Positions 1 through 9,254 of a stretch of 64,000 nucleotides of DNA are shown piece after piece. The stretch comes from Thermocrispum municipale DSM 44069 (GTDB lineage: Bacteria > Actinomycetota > Actinomycetes > Mycobacteriales > Pseudonocardiaceae), in the NCBI RefSeq assembly GCF_000427825.1, contig NZ_KE386593.1, positions 916,941 through 980,940 of the forward strand. Direction: 5' to 3'. Every line of letters begins with the position of its first letter. Position 1 is the first letter of the stretch. A model generated the notes under the pieces. The model did no database searches. It was given only the letters and a program-made list of their open reading frames with translations, and was not told where the DNA came from. The position numbers and the translations under genes were made by a program.

Positions 1-471
1 CACGGTTACTCCCCAGGAGTCACCTCGACCGACCGGGTGCTGGGTATCGGCGTGCCGATGGCCACCGCGATCATCGACGCCGCCGCGGCCCGCCGGGACT
101 ACCTCGACGAGACTGGTGGCCGCTACGTGCACGTGATCGCCGACGGCGCCATCAATTGCAGCGGTGACCTGGCGAAAGCCATCGCTTGCGGCGCGGACGC
201 CGTGATGCTCGGTGCCCCGCTCGCCGGTTACCGCGACGCGCCTGGCCGTGGCCTGTACTGGACCGCGGCCGCCGCGCATCCGTCGCTGCCGCGCTCGCGC
301 ATCGCCATGGGCCCGGACGTCGACGTCGACCTGGAGACGCTGCTGTACGGGCCGTCGTTCGAGCCGGACGGCCGGATCAACCTGTTCGGCGCCCTGCGCC
401 GGGCGATGGCCAAGACCGGTTACTCCGACCTGAAGGAATTCCAGAAGGTCGGGCTCACCGTGCGGGCCTGA
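1..471 (+). CDS. guaB3: GuaB3 family IMP dehydrogenase-related protein (3' part)
   Basis: Only the last 156 codons are present; the gene enters from the left edge. The protein shows the late part of the IMPDH/GMP-reductase TIM barrel: a VIADGAINCSGDLAKAIACGADAVMLG stretch split around residues 45-70 (the phosphate-binding DGGI-GD-KA region of the fold) and the actinobacterial GuaB3 tail, which lacks the usual IMPDH C-terminal flap. GuaB3 is a conserved actinobacterial GuaB paralogue whose exact reaction is less settled than that of GuaB2. It sits 73 bp ahead of a ChoD-like gene, the same order as Rv3410c-Rv3409c in M. tuberculosis. The assignment rests on this order and on the barrel motifs. 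Confidence 0.85.
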   Translation, partial: HGYSPGVTSTDRVLGIGVPMATAIIDAAAARRDYLDETGGRYVHVIADGAINCSGDLAKAIACGADAVMLGAPLAGYRDAPGRGLYWTAAAAHPSLPRSRIAMGPDVDVDLETLLYGPSFEPDGRINLFGALRRAMAKTGYSDLKEFQKVGLTVRA

Positions 472-544
472 TCGCCGTGACGTCGGTGACTCGTCGGTAA
501 CTTACCCGTAGTCAGCAGGCGGGTCCGCGATTACGCTGGCCGGT

Positions 545-2245
545 ATGCCCACCACGCACGACTACGACGTCATCATCGTCGGCTCCGGATTCGGCGGCAG
601 TGTCTCGGCGCTCCGGCTGACCGAGAAGGGATACCGGGTCGCGGTCATCGAGGCAGGCAGGCGGTTCTCCGACGAGGATTTCGCCAAGACGTCGTGGGAT
701 CTGCGCAAGTTCCTGTGGGCGCCGGAGTTCGGCTGCTACGGCGTGCAGCGCATCCACTTGCTCGATGACGTGCTGGTGCTGGCCGGAGCCGGTGTCGGCG
801 GCGGGTCGCTGAACTACGCGAACACGCTCTACCGCCCGCTGAAGCCGTTCTACCAGGACAAACAGTGGGCGCACATCACCGACTGGGAGTCCGAGCTGGC
901 GCCGTACTACGACCAGGCCTCCCGCATGCTCGGTGTCGTCGAGTGCCCGCTGGACACCCCGCACGACGAGGTCATGCGCAAGGTCGCGGCCCGGATGGGC
1001 ATCTCGGAGACCTACCACGCGACACAGGTGGGCGTGTACTTCGGCAAGCCGGGTGAGCGCGCGGCGGACCCGTACTTCGGCGGCGCGGGCCCGGAGCGCA
1101 CCGGGTGTATCGAGTGCGGCAACTGCATGGTCGGGTGCAGGCACAACGCGAAGAACACGTTGACCAAGAACTACCTGTACCTGGCCGAGCAGAACGGCGC
1201 CAAGATCATCCCGATGACCACGGTCACCGCGGTGCGGGAACGCTCCGACGGCGGCTTCGACGTGGACATTCGCAAGACGGGCAAGCGGTCCAAGCACTAC
1301 CGGCACACGCTGACCGCGGCGAAGGTCGTGCTGGCCGCGGGCACCTGGGGCACCCAGAACCTGCTGCACAAGATGCGCGCGACCGGCCAGCTGCCCCGGC
1401 TCTCCGCCCGGCTCGGCGAGCTGACCAGGACGAACTCCGAGGCGATCATCGGCTCGTCCCGGTTCTCCGTCGACCCGAACCGGGATTTCAGCCGCGGCAT
1501 CGCGATCACGTCGTCGATCCACCCGGACGAGAACACTCACCTGGAGCCGGTCCGCTACGGCAAGGGCTCGAACGCGATGGGTCTGCTGCAGACGCTGGCC
1601 ACCGAGGGCGACAGCGACGTGCCGCGCTGGAAACAGTTCCTGTCGTATCTGGTTCGCCACCCGATCATCGCCGCCCGGTTGGTGCACCAGTACCGGTGGA
1701 GCGAGCGGACGATGATCCTGCTGGTCATGCAGAGCCGGGACAACTCGCTCACCACGTACACCACCAAGCGGTTCGGTCGCTGGTGGTACCGGTCCAAGCA
1801 GGGCCACGGCGAGCCGAACCCGGCGTTCATCCGGGCAGGCTACGAAGCCAACCAGGCCATCGCCGAGGAGATCGGCGGCATCGCGGGCAGCACGTGGAGC
1901 GAGTTGTTCAACATCCCCATGACCGCGCACTTCCTCGGCGGCTGCGCCATCGGCGCGAACCCGGAGGAAGGTGTCATCGACCCGTACCACCGGGTGTTCG
2001 GTCATCCCGGCCTGTCCGTGGTGGACGGCGCCGCGGTCAGCGCGAACCTCGGCGTGAACCCGTCGCTGACCATCACCGCGCAGGCGGAGCGGGCGATGTC
2101 GTTCTGGCCGAACAAGGGTGAGGAAGACCCGCGTCCGCAGCCGGGCAGCCCGTACCAGCGGATCAAGCCCGTGCCGCCGCGCCGCCCCGCCGTGCCCGAA
2201 GGGGCACCGGGCGCGCTTCGCTTGCCGCTGGTCGACGTGCGCTGA
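545..2245 (+). CDS. choD: GMC-type flavin oxidoreductase, ChoD-like (cholesterol oxidase family)
   Basis: 566 aa, close to the usual length for ChoD homologues. An FAD Rossmann motif (VIIVGSGFGGS) lies at residues 10-20, followed by the GAGVGGGSLNYANTLY block of GMC oxidoreductases and a C-terminal HFLGG...NPSLTITAQAERA region. A four-cysteine patch, CIECGNCMVGC, lies near residue 190 and is typical of this subgroup. The whole protein resembles M. tuberculosis Rv3409c, and the position between guaB3 and guaA matches. The family is named for 3-beta-hydroxysterol oxidation, but physiological sterol oxidase activity of ChoD-type proteins is disputed; 'GMC oxidoreductase' is safe, the substrate is inference. 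No signal peptide is visible, so it should be cytoplasmic. Start ATG 545. Confidence 0.85.
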   Translation: MPTTHDYDVIIVGSGFGGSVSALRLTEKGYRVAVIEAGRRFSDEDFAKTSWDLRKFLWAPEFGCYGVQRIHLLDDVLVLAGAGVGGGSLNYANTLYRPLKPFYQDKQWAHITDWESELAPYYDQASRMLGVVECPLDTPHDEVMRKVAARMGISETYHATQVGVYFGKPGERAADPYFGGAGPERTGCIECGNCMVGCRHNAKNTLTKNYLYLAEQNGAKIIPMTTVTAVRERSDGGFDVDIRKTGKRSKHYRHTLTAAKVVLAAGTWGTQNLLHKMRATGQLPRLSARLGELTRTNSEAIIGSSRFSVDPNRDFSRGIAITSSIHPDENTHLEPVRYGKGSNAMGLLQTLATEGDSDVPRWKQFLSYLVRHPIIAARLVHQYRWSERTMILLVMQSRDNSLTTYTTKRFGRWWYRSKQGHGEPNPAFIRAGYEANQAIAEEIGGIAGSTWSELFNIPMTAHFLGGCAIGANPEEGVIDPYHRVFGHPGLSVVDGAAVSANLGVNPSLTITAQAERAMSFWPNKGEEDPRPQPGSPYQRIKPVPPRRPAVPEGAPGALRLPLVDVR

Positions 2246-2305
2246 CCGACCGCCGGGTCAACCTCCCGGCCGCTGACACGTCCTGCTGGGCAGGAGGTGT
2301 CAGAC

Positions 2306-3772
2306 ATGACGGTGTCCAGACGCACGGTGCTCGGCGCACTCGGCGCCGGCCTCGCCACGCTCTCCGGGTGCACCGAGGCGATCCGCGCCGATCTGGGCAG
2401 CCGGGAGGTGTCCGAGTCGACGGGGCCGTTGGCGCCGCCGTCCACGGTGCAGCCCGCGGGCTCGAGCAAGGGCTGGTCGGGCCTGCGCGACGCTCTCGAG
2501 GGACGCCTGGTGTTGCCTGCCGATTCCGGTTACGCCGCCGCGAAGCGGGCCTTCAATCCGCAGTTCGACACGCGGAAGCCGGCGGCGATCGCTCAGGTCG
2601 CGAGCGCGTCCGACGTGCAGCGCTGTGTCGAGCACGCACGGTCGGCCGACGTGCCGGTCGCCGCACGTTGCGGCGGGCACAGCTACCCGGGCTACTCCAC
2701 ACCGGCACGCGGGCTGATCATCGACCTCGGCAGGCTGCGTCACGTCACCGTGCGCGACGACGGGACCGCCGTCATCGGTGCCGGTGCCAGGTTGGGCGAC
2801 GTCTACGCGGCACTCGCCGCGCGTGGACGGTGCCTCCCCGCCGGATCATGCCCGACGGTCGGCATCAGCGGCTTGACGTTGGGTGGCGGTATCGGCGTGC
2901 TGAGCCGGCAGTACGGGCTGACGTGTGATCAGCTGGTGTCTGCGCGCGTCGTGACCGCGGACGGTACGTACCGCTCGGTGTCCGATCAGCGGCACGCCGA
3001 CTTGTTCTGGGCACTTCGCGGTGGCGGCGGAGGCAACTTCGGCGTGGTCACCCACTTCACCTTCCACACGGTCGCGGCTCCCCGCGTCACGATCTTCTCG
3101 CTGCGGTTTCCGCCGGGCAGCACCCCTGCCGTGCTGGGCGCCTGGCAGGAGTGGGTTCGCTCGGCATCCAACCAGCTGTGGTCGAACCTGGTCGTCACCT
3201 CGGGTTCGCCGCCGAGCTGCCGGGTCGGCGGCACCTTCGTCGGAGGGGCCGGCCCGCTGCAGACGCTGCTCGACCGCCTGGTGCGCGCCGCAGGGGCGAC
3301 GCCGAGCACGCGCGTGGTGGGCGAGAAGTCCTATCTCGAGGCAATGCGCTACTTCGCAGGCACCGCCACCCGCGAACGCTTCTTCGGGACCTCACGCATC
3401 ATGCAGCGGCCGCTGGCCGACCCGGCGCAGCTGGTCGATCCGGTCGACGGGCAACCGGGCGTGGTCCTCATCGTGGATGCCCTCGGTGGGAAGGTGGCCG
3501 CGCACCAGCCGTCCGACACGGCGTTCCCGCACCGCTCGGCTTTGGCCACGGTCCAGATCTACACGCAAACCCACGCCGACACCGCACGAGCGGTCCGTGA
3601 CGAGCTCGGTGCCGTGCTGGGCGGCCACGGCTACGTGAACTACCTGGACCGCACGATGCCGTCGTGGGGCAAGGCGTACTACGGGCGCAATCTGCCGCGC
3701 TTGCGCACCGTCGGGCAGCGCTACGACCCGGATGGTGTGTTCGACTTCGCTCAGAACGTCTCCCGCGCCTGA
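2306..3772 (+). CDS. Tat-exported lipoprotein FAD-linked oxidase, berberine-bridge type
   Basis: 488 aa from ATG 2306, chosen over the in-frame GTG at 2297 because AGGAGG (2292-2297) then sits 8 nt upstream. The N-terminus [19 protein letters not shown] combines a twin-arginine motif with a lipobox, so the enzyme is probably exported folded and lipid-anchored. The PCMH-type FAD domain shows [11 protein letters not shown] (His for covalent flavin) and a downstream [17 protein letters not shown], whose Cys is the second covalent flavin anchor in bicovalent BBE enzymes. The C-terminus has the BBE signature ([23 protein letters not shown]). Such enzymes oxidise sugars, alcohols or alkaloid-like secondary metabolites; the substrate is unknown here. 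It lies 31 bp ahead of guaA in the same direction. Confidence 0.85.
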   Translation: MTVSRRTVLGALGAGLATLSGCTEAIRADLGSREVSESTGPLAPPSTVQPAGSSKGWSGLRDALEGRLVLPADSGYAAAKRAFNPQFDTRKPAAIAQVASASDVQRCVEHARSADVPVAARCGGHSYPGYSTPARGLIIDLGRLRHVTVRDDGTAVIGAGARLGDVYAALAARGRCLPAGSCPTVGISGLTLGGGIGVLSRQYGLTCDQLVSARVVTADGTYRSVSDQRHADLFWALRGGGGGNFGVVTHFTFHTVAAPRVTIFSLRFPPGSTPAVLGAWQEWVRSASNQLWSNLVVTSGSPPSCRVGGTFVGGAGPLQTLLDRLVRAAGATPSTRVVGEKSYLEAMRYFAGTATRERFFGTSRIMQRPLADPAQLVDPVDGQPGVVLIVDALGGKVAAHQPSDTAFPHRSALATVQIYTQTHADTARAVRDELGAVLGGHGYVNYLDRTMPSWGKAYYGRNLPRLRTVGQRYDPDGVFDFAQNVSRA

Positions 3773-3803
3773 GTTGTGCGGGCGACCTGCGATGATGAGG
3801 TAC

Positions 3804-5360
3804 ATGTCGCAGCAGCAAGCCGGCCCGGTGCTCGTCGTCGACTTCGGTGCGCAGTACGCGCAGCTGATCGCCCGGCGAGTGCGCGAGGCCCAGGTGTACT
3901 CCGAGGTCGTCGCGCACACCACGCCGGTGTCGGAGATGCTCGAGCGCAACCCGTCGGCCATCGTGCTCTCCGGTGGCCCGTCGTCGGTCTACGAGGAAGG
4001 CGCCCCGGGAGTCGACCCGCAGCTGTTCGAAGCGGGCGTGCCCGTGTTCGGCATCTGCTACGGGTTCCAGGCGATGGCCCGCGCGCTGGGCGGCGAGGTC
4101 GAGCACACCGGCAACCGGGAGTACGGCCGCACCGAGCTGTCCGTCACCGACCCCGGCGTGCTGCACGCGGAGCTGCCCTCGCGGCATCCGGTGTGGATGT
4201 CGCACGGTGACGAGGTGAGCAAGGCGCCGGAGGGTTTCACGGTGACCGCGGCGAGCCCGCGCGCCACGGTCGCCGCGTTCGAGAACCTCGAGCGTCGCCT
4301 GGCCGGCGTGCAGTACCACCCCGAGGTGGCGCACTCGCCGCACGGGCAGGAGGTGCTGAGGCGGTTCCTGCACGACATCGCCGGGGTGCGCCCGCAATGG
4401 ACGACGGCCTCGATCGTGGACGAGCAGGTGACGCGCATCCGCGAGCAGATCGGCGACGGGCGGGCGATCTGCGGCCTGTCCGGTGGCGTCGACTCCGCGG
4501 TCGCGGCCGCGCTGGTGCAGAAGGCCATCGGCGACCGGCTGACCTGCGTGTTCGTCGATCACGGGCTGCTGCGTGCGGGGGAGCGCGCCCAGGTCGAGCG
4601 GGACTTCGTGGCCGCCACCGGGGTGCGACTGGTGACCGTCGACGCACGCGATCGGTTCCTCGACGCGCTGGCCGGGGTCACCGACCCGGAGCAGAAGCGC
4701 AAGATCATCGGCCGCGAGTTCATCCGGGTGTTCGAGCAGGCCGAGCGCGACCTGAAAGCCGAGGGCGACTACCGCTTCCTGGTCCAGGGGACGCTGTACC
4801 CGGACGTGGTGGAGTCGGGTGGCGGCTCGGGCGCGGCGAACATCAAGTCACACCACAACGTCGGCGGGCTGCCGGACGATCTGCAGTTCGAGCTGGTCGA
4901 ACCGCTGCGGCTGCTGTTCAAGGACGAGGTCCGCCGGGTGGGCGCCGAACTGGGCCTGCCGGAGACGATCATCCACCGGCACCCGTTCCCCGGCCCGGGC
5001 CTGGCCATCCGCATCGTGGGTGCGGTCGACGCCGAGCGGCTGGAGACGCTGCGGGCGGCCGACGCGATCGCCCGCGAGGAGATCTCCGCGGCCGGTCTGG
5101 ACCGCGAGATCTGGCAGTGCCCGGTGGTGTTGCTCGCCGACGTGCGCAGCGTGGGGGTGCAGGGCGACGGCCGCACCTACGGCCACCCTGTGGTGCTGCG
5201 GCCGGTCTCGTCCGAGGACGCCATGACGGCCGACTGGACGCGACTGCCCTACGACGTGCTGGAGCGCATCTCCACCCGCATCACCAACGAGGTCGCCGAG
5301 GTCAACCGGGTCGTGCTGGACGTGACGTCCAAGCCGCCGGGCACCATCGAGTGGGAGTGA
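3804..5360 (+). CDS. guaA: GMP synthase (glutamine-hydrolysing)
   Basis: 518 aa, in line with actinobacterial GuaA. It converts XMP to GMP using glutamine and ATP, in the cytosol. The class I glutamine amidotransferase domain (about residues 8-200) has the nucleophile Cys85 in [10 protein letters not shown] and the His-Glu pair in QYHPEVAHS. The ATP-pyrophosphatase domain has the PP-loop [13 protein letters not shown] near residue 230, and the C-terminal dimerisation domain ends in the expected [13 protein letters not shown]. The open frame runs upstream into the previous gene; ATG 3804 is chosen because homology begins right after it, although its ribosome binding site is weak (TGAGG). It ends 6 nt from a convergent small gene. 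Confidence 0.96.
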   Translation: MSQQQAGPVLVVDFGAQYAQLIARRVREAQVYSEVVAHTTPVSEMLERNPSAIVLSGGPSSVYEEGAPGVDPQLFEAGVPVFGICYGFQAMARALGGEVEHTGNREYGRTELSVTDPGVLHAELPSRHPVWMSHGDEVSKAPEGFTVTAASPRATVAAFENLERRLAGVQYHPEVAHSPHGQEVLRRFLHDIAGVRPQWTTASIVDEQVTRIREQIGDGRAICGLSGGVDSAVAAALVQKAIGDRLTCVFVDHGLLRAGERAQVERDFVAATGVRLVTVDARDRFLDALAGVTDPEQKRKIIGREFIRVFEQAERDLKAEGDYRFLVQGTLYPDVVESGGGSGAANIKSHHNVGGLPDDLQFELVEPLRLLFKDEVRRVGAELGLPETIIHRHPFPGPGLAIRIVGAVDAERLETLRAADAIAREEISAAGLDREIWQCPVVLLADVRSVGVQGDGRTYGHPVVLRPVSSEDAMTADWTRLPYDVLERISTRITNEVAEVNRVVLDVTSKPPGTIEWE

Positions 5361-5366
5361 CGCTCC

Positions 5367-5561
5367 TCAGCGGCGCAGCGACGAGGCGAGCAGCCCGATG
5401 CCGAGCAGCCCGGCGATCCCGGCGAGGATCCAGCGCAGGTCGATCGCGGGCAGCCAGCTCTCGCCGCCCAGGATGTAGGCCGCGACCAGCACAGTCGCCA
5501 GGCCACCGGCCAGCGCGACCGGGTCGAGGCTGCGTTCCTGGGGAGCGGGGTCAGCGGACAC
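5367..5561 (-). CDS. small membrane protein, translationally coupled to PspC-family gene
   Basis: 64 aa. It has two likely membrane segments (about residues 15-32 and 42-60) joined by a short loop, with a basic C-terminal end (SSLRR). The GTG start at 5561-5559 overlaps the stop of the upstream PspC-domain gene (5553-5551), so the two are very probably co-transcribed and translationally coupled. I do not recognise a named family. The context suggests an accessory role in the envelope-stress module. Confidence 0.7.
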   Translation of the reverse strand: MSADPAPQERSLDPVALAGGLATVLVAAYILGGESWLPAIDLRWILAGIAGLLGIGLLASSLRR

Positions 5562-6855
5562 GGGTCACCTCCACGGTTCCGGCCATGCTGGAGACGTCGA
5601 GGGTGATCTGCGGCCCCTCGCCGACGCCTTCCTCGGTCACGGTGACGTCGTCCACGCCCAGGCCGTGCACCTGACGGCCGAGGCAATCGATCTGGCCCAT
5701 CGAGTTCTCGCAGGTCAGCGTGACGTCCGCGGTTTCGGGGAGGATCACGTTCGCTTCGCCCATGCCGACCGCGACCTTGGTTCTCACCGGCTCGGAGTCC
5801 GCAGGCAGGTCGGTCAGATCCAGTGTGATCGTGCCACCGGTTCGCTGGTAGACGTCGCGCACCTCGGCGGCGCTCTGCGGGCGCGCGTTCAGTTCGCCGA
5901 AGCCGCCGCCGGGCATCTCCGCCAGCGGCAGCGTGGTGACCAGCAGGCCCGCGATGCTCAGCGGCACCGCCAGCCCGAGCAGCGGGCGCCCGCCGCCGGT
6001 GAACGCGCTGAACACCATGCCGATGCCCAGCACAGCCAGGCTGGTCCCGATGACGGTGTCGAGCGTGAACCACGGGACGCCGAGGATCGCCAGCGTCGAC
6101 GTCACGGCCGCGGTCAGCAGCATCGCCCCGACGGTGATCGCGGCGCTCACCGCGTGCCGGCGGGGAGTGGGCGGACGGCCGCCAGGCCCGCTCGGCCCGC
6201 TCGGTTGAGGGGCGGAGCCGGACTCCCCGTGTGACGTCACCGGCTCGTCGGAGAACTGCCAGCCGAGCGGGTCGGCGCCGAGCGGGTCCCACACCCCCGC
6301 CGGGGGCTGGTAGTTGCTCTCCGTGGCCTCGTCCGGCGACAGCGTCGACGGCTGTGCCGAGAAGGATGCCGACGCGGCGTGCCCGGCAACCGGCGCGGTC
6401 GGCCGATTCCGGTCGCCTCGGGTGTGGTGCAGCATGAACACTCCGATGAGGATGAGAGCGGTCAAGGCGATGCCGGTGCCCTGCAACCAGCCGCTGAACG
6501 TCCATCCGGACGTGAGGAACAGCGCGATGCACAGGCCGATGGTCACGTGCGGCGGCGTCGTGCTGTGGCCCTTGCCGACCAAGGACTCGAGCGCGGACAC
6601 GTCGTCCCGCTCGTCCGGCAGCAACAGCCAGCCGATCAGGTAGAGCGTGACGCCGAAGCCGCCGAAGACGGTCGCGACGAGCAGCGCGATGCGCACCAGG
6701 ACCGGATCGATGCCGTAGCGGGCGCCGATACCGGAAGCCACGCCCGCGACCACCCGTCCGCGCACCGTGCGCCGCGGGCGAGAAATCCAGAAGTCCTTCA
6801 GCGTGTCGGCCAAGTCGGAGCCGCCGCCGGACCGGTTGCGCGCTGCTGTGCTCAT
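5551..6855 (-). CDS. PspC domain membrane protein with LiaF-like C-terminus
   Basis: 434 aa from ATG 6855; the open frame continues 25 codons further into the promoter, which is unlikely to be coding. An N-terminal PspC domain (about residues 30-85: RRTVRGRVVAGVASGIGARYGIDPVLVRI followed by a membrane helix and LIGWLLLPDE) is followed by several further hydrophobic segments and a C-terminal beta-rich domain (GEANVILPETADVTLTCENSMG) like the C-terminal domain of LiaF-type proteins. Such proteins sit in the cytoplasmic membrane and modulate envelope-stress two-component systems. The gene is divergent from a PspC-domain histidine kinase, which supports that role. The linker at about residues 130-230 is Pro/Ser-rich and poorly conserved in appearance. 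Confidence 0.85.
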   Translation of the reverse strand: MSTAARNRSGGGSDLADTLKDFWISRPRRTVRGRVVAGVASGIGARYGIDPVLVRIALLVATVFGGFGVTLYLIGWLLLPDERDDVSALESLVGKGHSTTPPHVTIGLCIALFLTSGWTFSGWLQGTGIALTALILIGVFMLHHTRGDRNRPTAPVAGHAASASFSAQPSTLSPDEATESNYQPPAGVWDPLGADPLGWQFSDEPVTSHGESGSAPQPSGPSGPGGRPPTPRRHAVSAAITVGAMLLTAAVTSTLAILGVPWFTLDTVIGTSLAVLGIGMVFSAFTGGGRPLLGLAVPLSIAGLLVTTLPLAEMPGGGFGELNARPQSAAEVRDVYQRTGGTITLDLTDLPADSEPVRTKVAVGMGEANVILPETADVTLTCENSMGQIDCLGRQVHGLGVDDVTVTEEGVGEGPQITLDVSSMAGTVEVTRVR

Positions 6856-6902
6856 GGCATCGATGATGCTCGTTCGGCCCGGGCGCGCACATCGGGGAAC
6901 AA

Positions 6903-6951
6903 CCCTGATATCGGCCAGGTCGAGGCACACTAATCAGGGGGAATCCCTGAT
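6903..6951. promoter_or_regulatory. candidate operator: three CCCTGAT half-sites between divergent stress genes
   Basis: CCCTGAT occurs at 6903-6909 and 6945-6951, and its complement ATCAGGG at 6933-6939. The latter two form a perfect 7-bp inverted repeat with a 5-bp spacer (GGAAT). The cluster sits in the 132-bp gap between the PspC-protein gene and the PspC-kinase gene and would overlap both promoters. Inverted-repeat operators are usual for NarL/LiaR-type response regulators, such as the one encoded at 8465. Regulation by that protein is inference. Confidence 0.5.
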
Positions 6952-6987
6952 GCGGCACCTGCCTGACCCGTGTGAGCATGATCGCTG

Positions 6988-8334
6988 GTGACTAGACGAC
7001 GCGAGCAGCCGAACAACGAGCTCCGGGCCACCGCGACCGCGGCGAGCCCGATGCTCGTGCGCGCACCAGCCGGGGTCAAGGTGCCCGCCCGAGCCACGCC
7101 GTCCGCGGTGGTGAGCCCGGAATCCGTTGATCGGCTGACCCGCAGGCGCAGCGGCCGGGTTCTCGCCGGCGTCGCAGGCGGGGTGGCCGACCACCTCGGG
7201 GTGAAGGTCGGCACGGTCCGCTTGGTGTTCGCCTTGCTGAGCGGGCTCAGCGGCGCGGGCGTGCTGCTCTACGGCCTGCTGTGGATCTTCGTGCCGCAGC
7301 GATCGGCCGAGGACGACGTCGAAGTCACCCCGCGCGAGCGTCAGCAAGCCCTCGGGCTGTTGGCACTGGGCGGCGTGCTGGCGGTGCTCGGGGGCACGCT
7401 CAGCGGGTCGTTCAGCGCCTGGGTGGCAGGCCCGCTGGCGATCGCGTTGGTCGGTGCCGTGCTGGTGTGGCGCGAGGCCGACGAGTCGCAGCGCCGCCGC
7501 TGGCGCCGGGGACCGGTCGGGGCGGTCCTCGGTGGGGGCGGCTGGCAGGCGGCGCTGCGCATCCTCGCCGGCGCCGCACTGGTGCTCAGCGGCATCGGTG
7601 TGGTGGCGTTGCGCGAGGGAACGTTCGAACAGATCCAGTTCGCCGTCATCGCGGTGGTCGCCACGCTGATCGGCGTCGCCGTGCTGACGGTGCCGTTCTG
7701 GCTGCGCATCACGCGTGACCTCGGTGAGGAGCGCCGGGAACGTATCCGGTCCGAGGAACGCGCCGAGATCGCCGCCCACCTGCACGACTCGGTGCTGCAG
7801 ACGCTGGCGTTGATCCAGAAGCAGGCGGATTCGCCGCGGGAGGTCGTGCGGCTGGCCAGGGGACAGGAGCGCCAGCTGCGCACATGGCTCTACGGCGCGT
7901 CCGGTTACGGCGGCGACGATGCCGAGCGTTCGGGCTCGACGCAGCGGTTGTCGGAAGCGTTGGCCGAGGTGTGCGGCGAGGTCGAGGACACCTTCGCCAT
8001 CTCGGTCCAGCACGTCACGGTCGGCGACGTCGACCTCAGCGAGCCGATCGTCGCGGTGGTGCAGGCCGCCCGCGAGGCCATGGTCAACGCCGCCAAGCAC
8101 GCCGGCGTGCAGGAGGTCAGCGTGTACGCCGAGGTCGAGCCGGGCAAGGTGTCGGTGTTCGTGCGAGACCGGGGCAAGGGATTCGATCCCGACGCGGTCC
8201 CCGCGGACCGGCACGGCCTGGCCGACTCGATCAAGGGGCGGATGAGCCGCAACGGGGGCAATTGCGAGGTACGCACGACCATCGGCGAGGGGACCGAGGT
8301 GCGGCTGGAGATGCCGGTGCCGGACGCCGCATGA
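6988..8334 (+). CDS. PspC-domain sensor histidine kinase (NarX/LiaS-like class)
   Basis: 448 aa, GTG start at 6988. Order: basic N-terminal tail; PspC domain at about residues 50-110 (RRRSGRVLAGVAGGVADHLG... then a helix and LLWIFVPQ); four more membrane segments to about residue 245; HisKA_3 dimerisation helix with the phospho-acceptor His in AEIAAHLHDSVLQTL (about residue 265); HATPase_c with the N box AREAMVNAAKHA and G1 box VRDRGKGFD. It autophosphorylates and passes phosphate to a NarL-type regulator, almost certainly the one starting at 8465. Fusion of PspC to a kinase is known in actinobacteria and points to envelope-stress sensing. It is divergent from a PspC/LiaF-like gene. Confidence 0.9.
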   Translation: MTRRREQPNNELRATATAASPMLVRAPAGVKVPARATPSAVVSPESVDRLTRRRSGRVLAGVAGGVADHLGVKVGTVRLVFALLSGLSGAGVLLYGLLWIFVPQRSAEDDVEVTPRERQQALGLLALGGVLAVLGGTLSGSFSAWVAGPLAIALVGAVLVWREADESQRRRWRRGPVGAVLGGGGWQAALRILAGAALVLSGIGVVALREGTFEQIQFAVIAVVATLIGVAVLTVPFWLRITRDLGEERRERIRSEERAEIAAHLHDSVLQTLALIQKQADSPREVVRLARGQERQLRTWLYGASGYGGDDAERSGSTQRLSEALAEVCGEVEDTFAISVQHVTVGDVDLSEPIVAVVQAAREAMVNAAKHAGVQEVSVYAEVEPGKVSVFVRDRGKGFDPDAVPADRHGLADSIKGRMSRNGGNCEVRTTIGEGTEVRLEMPVPDAA

Positions 8335-8351
8335 GCCTGGAGCGGACCCGG

Positions 8352-8388
8352 GCCGGGGATGCCGCGTGAGGTCACAAGACTCCCCGGC
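8352..8388 (+). terminator. hairpin between kinase and response regulator
   Basis: GCCGGGGA (8352-8359) pairs perfectly with TCCCCGGC (8381-8388) around a 21-nt loop. There is no T-run, as is common in high-GC genomes. It lies in the 130-bp gap after the kinase stop, so it could end or attenuate transcription and let the regulator gene be expressed at a different level. Confidence 0.4.
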
Positions 8389-8464
8389 TCGTGCGCTTGC
8401 GCTGTACTAACCTGGACCAACGGCCGGCGTGGCCGATTCTGCTTGAGGTGAGGGGCGAGATCGG

Positions 8465-9130
8465 ATGACCCAAGCACGTGAACCGGTGACGGTGTTCCTG
8501 GTCGACGACCACGGGTTGTTCCGCGCCGGTGCTCGCACCGAGCTGGAGAACTTCTCCGACAAGGTCCGCGTCGTCGGCGAGGCGGGCTCGGTGCGGGAAG
8601 CGGTGGCAGGCATCGCCCGCACCAAGCCGCAAGTGGTGCTGCTGGACGTGCACATGCCCGACGGCGGCGGAGCCGAAGTGCTGCGGCGCATCCGGCCCGA
8701 GCATCCGGACGTGGTGTTCCTGGCGCTGTCGGTGTCCGACGCGGCCGAGGACGTCATCTCGGTCATTCGCGGCGGCGCCCGCGGGTACGTGACCAAGACG
8801 ATCTCCTCGCGCGACCTGGTGCAGGCGATTCTGCGGGTCGCCGACGGTGATGCGGTGTTCTCGCCGCGGCTGGCGGGGTTCGTGCTGGACGCGTTCGCCG
8901 ACCGCCCGGGCGCCGCGCCGATCTCCGACCCGGAGCTGGACCTGCTGACGCCGCGGGAGCGGGACGTGCTGCGTCTGCTGGCGCGCGGGTACGCCTACAA
9001 GGAGATCGCCGCCGAGCTGTTCATCTCGGTGAAGACGGTCGAGACGCACGTGTCCTCGGTCCTGCGCAAGACCCAGCTGTCCAACCGCTACGAGCTTTCC
9101 CGCTGGGCGTCGGACCGTCGGCTGGTTTAA
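8465..9130 (+). CDS. NarL/LuxR-family response regulator
   Basis: 221 aa. A receiver domain (about residues 8-125) carries the acidic pocket FLVDDHG, the phospho-acceptor Asp in VVLLDVHMPDGG (about residue 61), the switch Ser/Thr in LALSVSD and the Lys in YVTKTIS. A LuxR-type HTH (about residues 155-215: LTPRERDVLRLLARGYAYKEIAAELFIS...KTVETHVSSVL) binds DNA. It is the cognate partner of the PspC-domain kinase 130 bp upstream. Its likely targets include the divergent promoter at 6856-6987, where an inverted repeat is present. The PspC-kinase/NarL-regulator pairing is typical of actinobacterial envelope-stress systems. Confidence 0.93.
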   Translation: MTQAREPVTVFLVDDHGLFRAGARTELENFSDKVRVVGEAGSVREAVAGIARTKPQVVLLDVHMPDGGGAEVLRRIRPEHPDVVFLALSVSDAAEDVISVIRGGARGYVTKTISSRDLVQAILRVADGDAVFSPRLAGFVLDAFADRPGAAPISDPELDLLTPRERDVLRLLARGYAYKEIAAELFISVKTVETHVSSVLRKTQLSNRYELSRWASDRRLV

Positions 9131-9254
9131 CGCGAAATTCTTCGTCAGGTGGTGATTCCGCGGCGATTTGGGGCCAGGATTAAGGCACCAACTCATCGAC
9201 GGGCCTACGCGCCACAAGCGCACCGGCCCCATCGCTGAAGGAGTCACCACCATC

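Noticed and set aside
512-2005. 497-codon open frame on the minus strand
   Set aside because: Antisense to the ChoD-like gene; composition is the His/Arg/Val-rich shadow typical of high-GC reverse frames and no domain is recognisable.
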